Origin: JADFSZ01 sp022560555 [NCBI: PVC group bacterium]
GTDB lineage: Bacteria > GCA-001730085 > JADFSZ01
Length of the DNA stretch: 5,751 nucleotides
Direction: 5' to 3'
Assembly: GCA_022560555.1 (NCBI GenBank)
Contig: JADFSZ010000115.1
Location: 1-5,751 of the forward strand
The notes beneath the pieces are model-generated. The model saw only the letters and a list, made by a program, of their open reading frames with translations, was not told the DNA's origin and made no database searches. Position numbers and translations under genes: made by a program. Below, piece after piece: positions 5,003-5,751 of the stretch (position 1 is its first letter; each line of letters starts with the position of its first letter).

Positions 5003-5751
5003 ATGAATGACAAACAATTCAATTATAAATCGTCCGGCGTGGACATTGATGCCGGAAACGAGGCCGTAAAAAAGATCGCCGCGTTAGCAAAAGGGACATT
5101 TGGACCTAAGGTGCTAACGAATATTGGCGGGTTTAGCGGATTGTTTTCTTTTGACAAGAACGCGTACCAGGATCCGGTCCTGGTCAGTTCCACAGATGGT
5201 GTAGGAACAAAATTACTCATTGCCCAAAAAATGGATTGCCACAATTCGATCGGGATTGATCTAGTAGCCATGTGTGTCAATGATCTTATCTGCACGGGAG
5301 CTGAGCCTCTGTTTTTTCTGGATTATATAGCATGCGGAAAATTGTCTGTGTGTCGCATCGAAGAAATTGTAAAAGGAATGGCCGACGGTTGCAGGGATTC
5401 GGGTTGTTCTCTTATGGGTGGTGAGACGGCTGAAATGCCGGGGATGTATAAAGAAGATGAATATGATCTTGCCGGCTTTGCAGTGGGTGTTGTTGACAGG
5501 GCAAAAATCATTACGGGAGAGACAATTAAAGAAGGAGATATCTTGATTGGATTGTCGTCAAGCGGGCTGCACAGCAACGGTTATTCTCTTGTTAGAAAAG
5601 TTTTATTGGAAAAGGCCGGGTTGGATGTCACTTCAACATGTCAAGGGATAGACGGTTGTCTTGGAGATGAATTGTTGAGGCCGACACGAATCTATGTCAA
5701 AGTTATTAAAAAGATCAAAGACAAATTCCCGCTTTTTGGAATCGCTCATAT
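5003..5751 (+). CDS. purM: Phosphoribosylformylglycinamidine cyclo-ligase (AIR synthetase, PurM), N-terminal part, runs off window end
   Basis: An open frame of 249 complete codons, cut by the window end; full-length PurM is about 345 residues, so roughly the last hundred are missing. The enzyme uses ATP to close formylglycinamidine ribonucleotide into aminoimidazole ribonucleotide, step five of purine synthesis, and acts as a cytoplasmic dimer. The N-terminus [17 protein letters not shown] (6-22) is typical. Then come [12 protein letters not shown] (63-74), the dimer-core block [20 protein letters not shown] (83-102), [11 protein letters not shown] (104-114), [12 protein letters not shown] (138-149), [11 protein letters not shown] (155-165) and the nucleotide-binding [16 protein letters not shown] (183-198). 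The last visible residues, [12 protein letters not shown] followed by GIAH, fit the start of the second half. The start is 9 nt after panB; no good Shine-Dalgarno is visible, so expression may depend on coupling to panB. Confidence 0.96.
   Translation, partial: MNDKQFNYKSSGVDIDAGNEAVKKIAALAKGTFGPKVLTNIGGFSGLFSFDKNAYQDPVLVSSTDGVGTKLLIAQKMDCHNSIGIDLVAMCVNDLICTGAEPLFFLDYIACGKLSVCRIEEIVKGMADGCRDSGCSLMGGETAEMPGMYKEDEYDLAGFAVGVVDRAKIITGETIKEGDILIGLSSSGLHSNGYSLVRKVLLEKAGLDVTSTCQGIDGCLGDELLRPTRIYVKVIKKIKDKFPLFGIAH

Noticed and set aside
187-5577. Many open frames on the - strand and in alternate frames, 60 to 106 codons long
   Set aside because: All lie opposite or out of frame with genes carrying clear family motifs, and their translations show no recognisable domains.
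1-5751. Search by eye for CRISPR arrays, tRNA genes, insertion sequences, toxin-antitoxin pairs or defence genes
   Set aside because: No spaced repeats, cloverleaf-like segments, transposase motifs or terminal inverted repeats were seen, and the coding content is housekeeping throughout apart from the HAMP protein.

Overview
The window is a tightly packed bacterial chromosomal segment with every recognisable gene on the + strand. It holds six complete genes and two partial ones: the 3' end of an SMC ATPase gene, then a SurA-like periplasmic foldase, PdxA (vitamin B6), RsmA/KsgA (16S rRNA dimethylation), a small two-pass membrane HAMP protein of unknown role, FolK (folate), PanB (pantothenate) and the 5' part of purM (purines). 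The largest gap between genes is 50 nt, and three gene junctions overlap (8, 4 and 38 nt). The whole window could be one or two long transcripts. I see no convincing promoter or terminator, and no RNA gene, mobile element or CRISPR array.

Organism: the exported SurA-type foldase with a Sec signal peptide implies a diderm (Gram-negative type) bacterium. Base composition looks moderately AT-leaning and codon use looks even along the window, with no sign of a recently acquired island. The surA-pdxA-rsmA order is the one I know from E. coli and relatives, but the proteins are diverged from the E. coli ones. The upstream neighbour is smc instead of lptD, and the downstream neighbour is a HAMP protein instead of apaG. 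This would suit an uncultured diderm lineage such as Omnitrophota or a deltaproteobacterial-type group, but that placement is a guess from gene order and is not proven by the sequence.

Layout: 3-236 is the smc C-terminus. 251-3118 is the surA-pdxA-rsmA block (envelope protein folding, PLP synthesis, ribosome maturation). 3115-3717 is a HAMP/coiled-coil membrane protein translationally coupled to rsmA and carrying the only strong Shine-Dalgarno sequence in the window. 3730-5751 is a one-carbon/cofactor block. FolK makes a folate precursor, PanB uses methylene-tetrahydrofolate to make ketopantoate, and PurM acts in the purine pathway, which uses formyl-folate.

This is mainly a housekeeping region. 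The items most worth a second look are the orphan HAMP protein, the Asn-to-Ser change in the RsmA catalytic motif, the substitutions in the PdxA active-site region, and the long folK/panB overlap. I found no evidence of a defence, mobile or otherwise novel multi-gene system.
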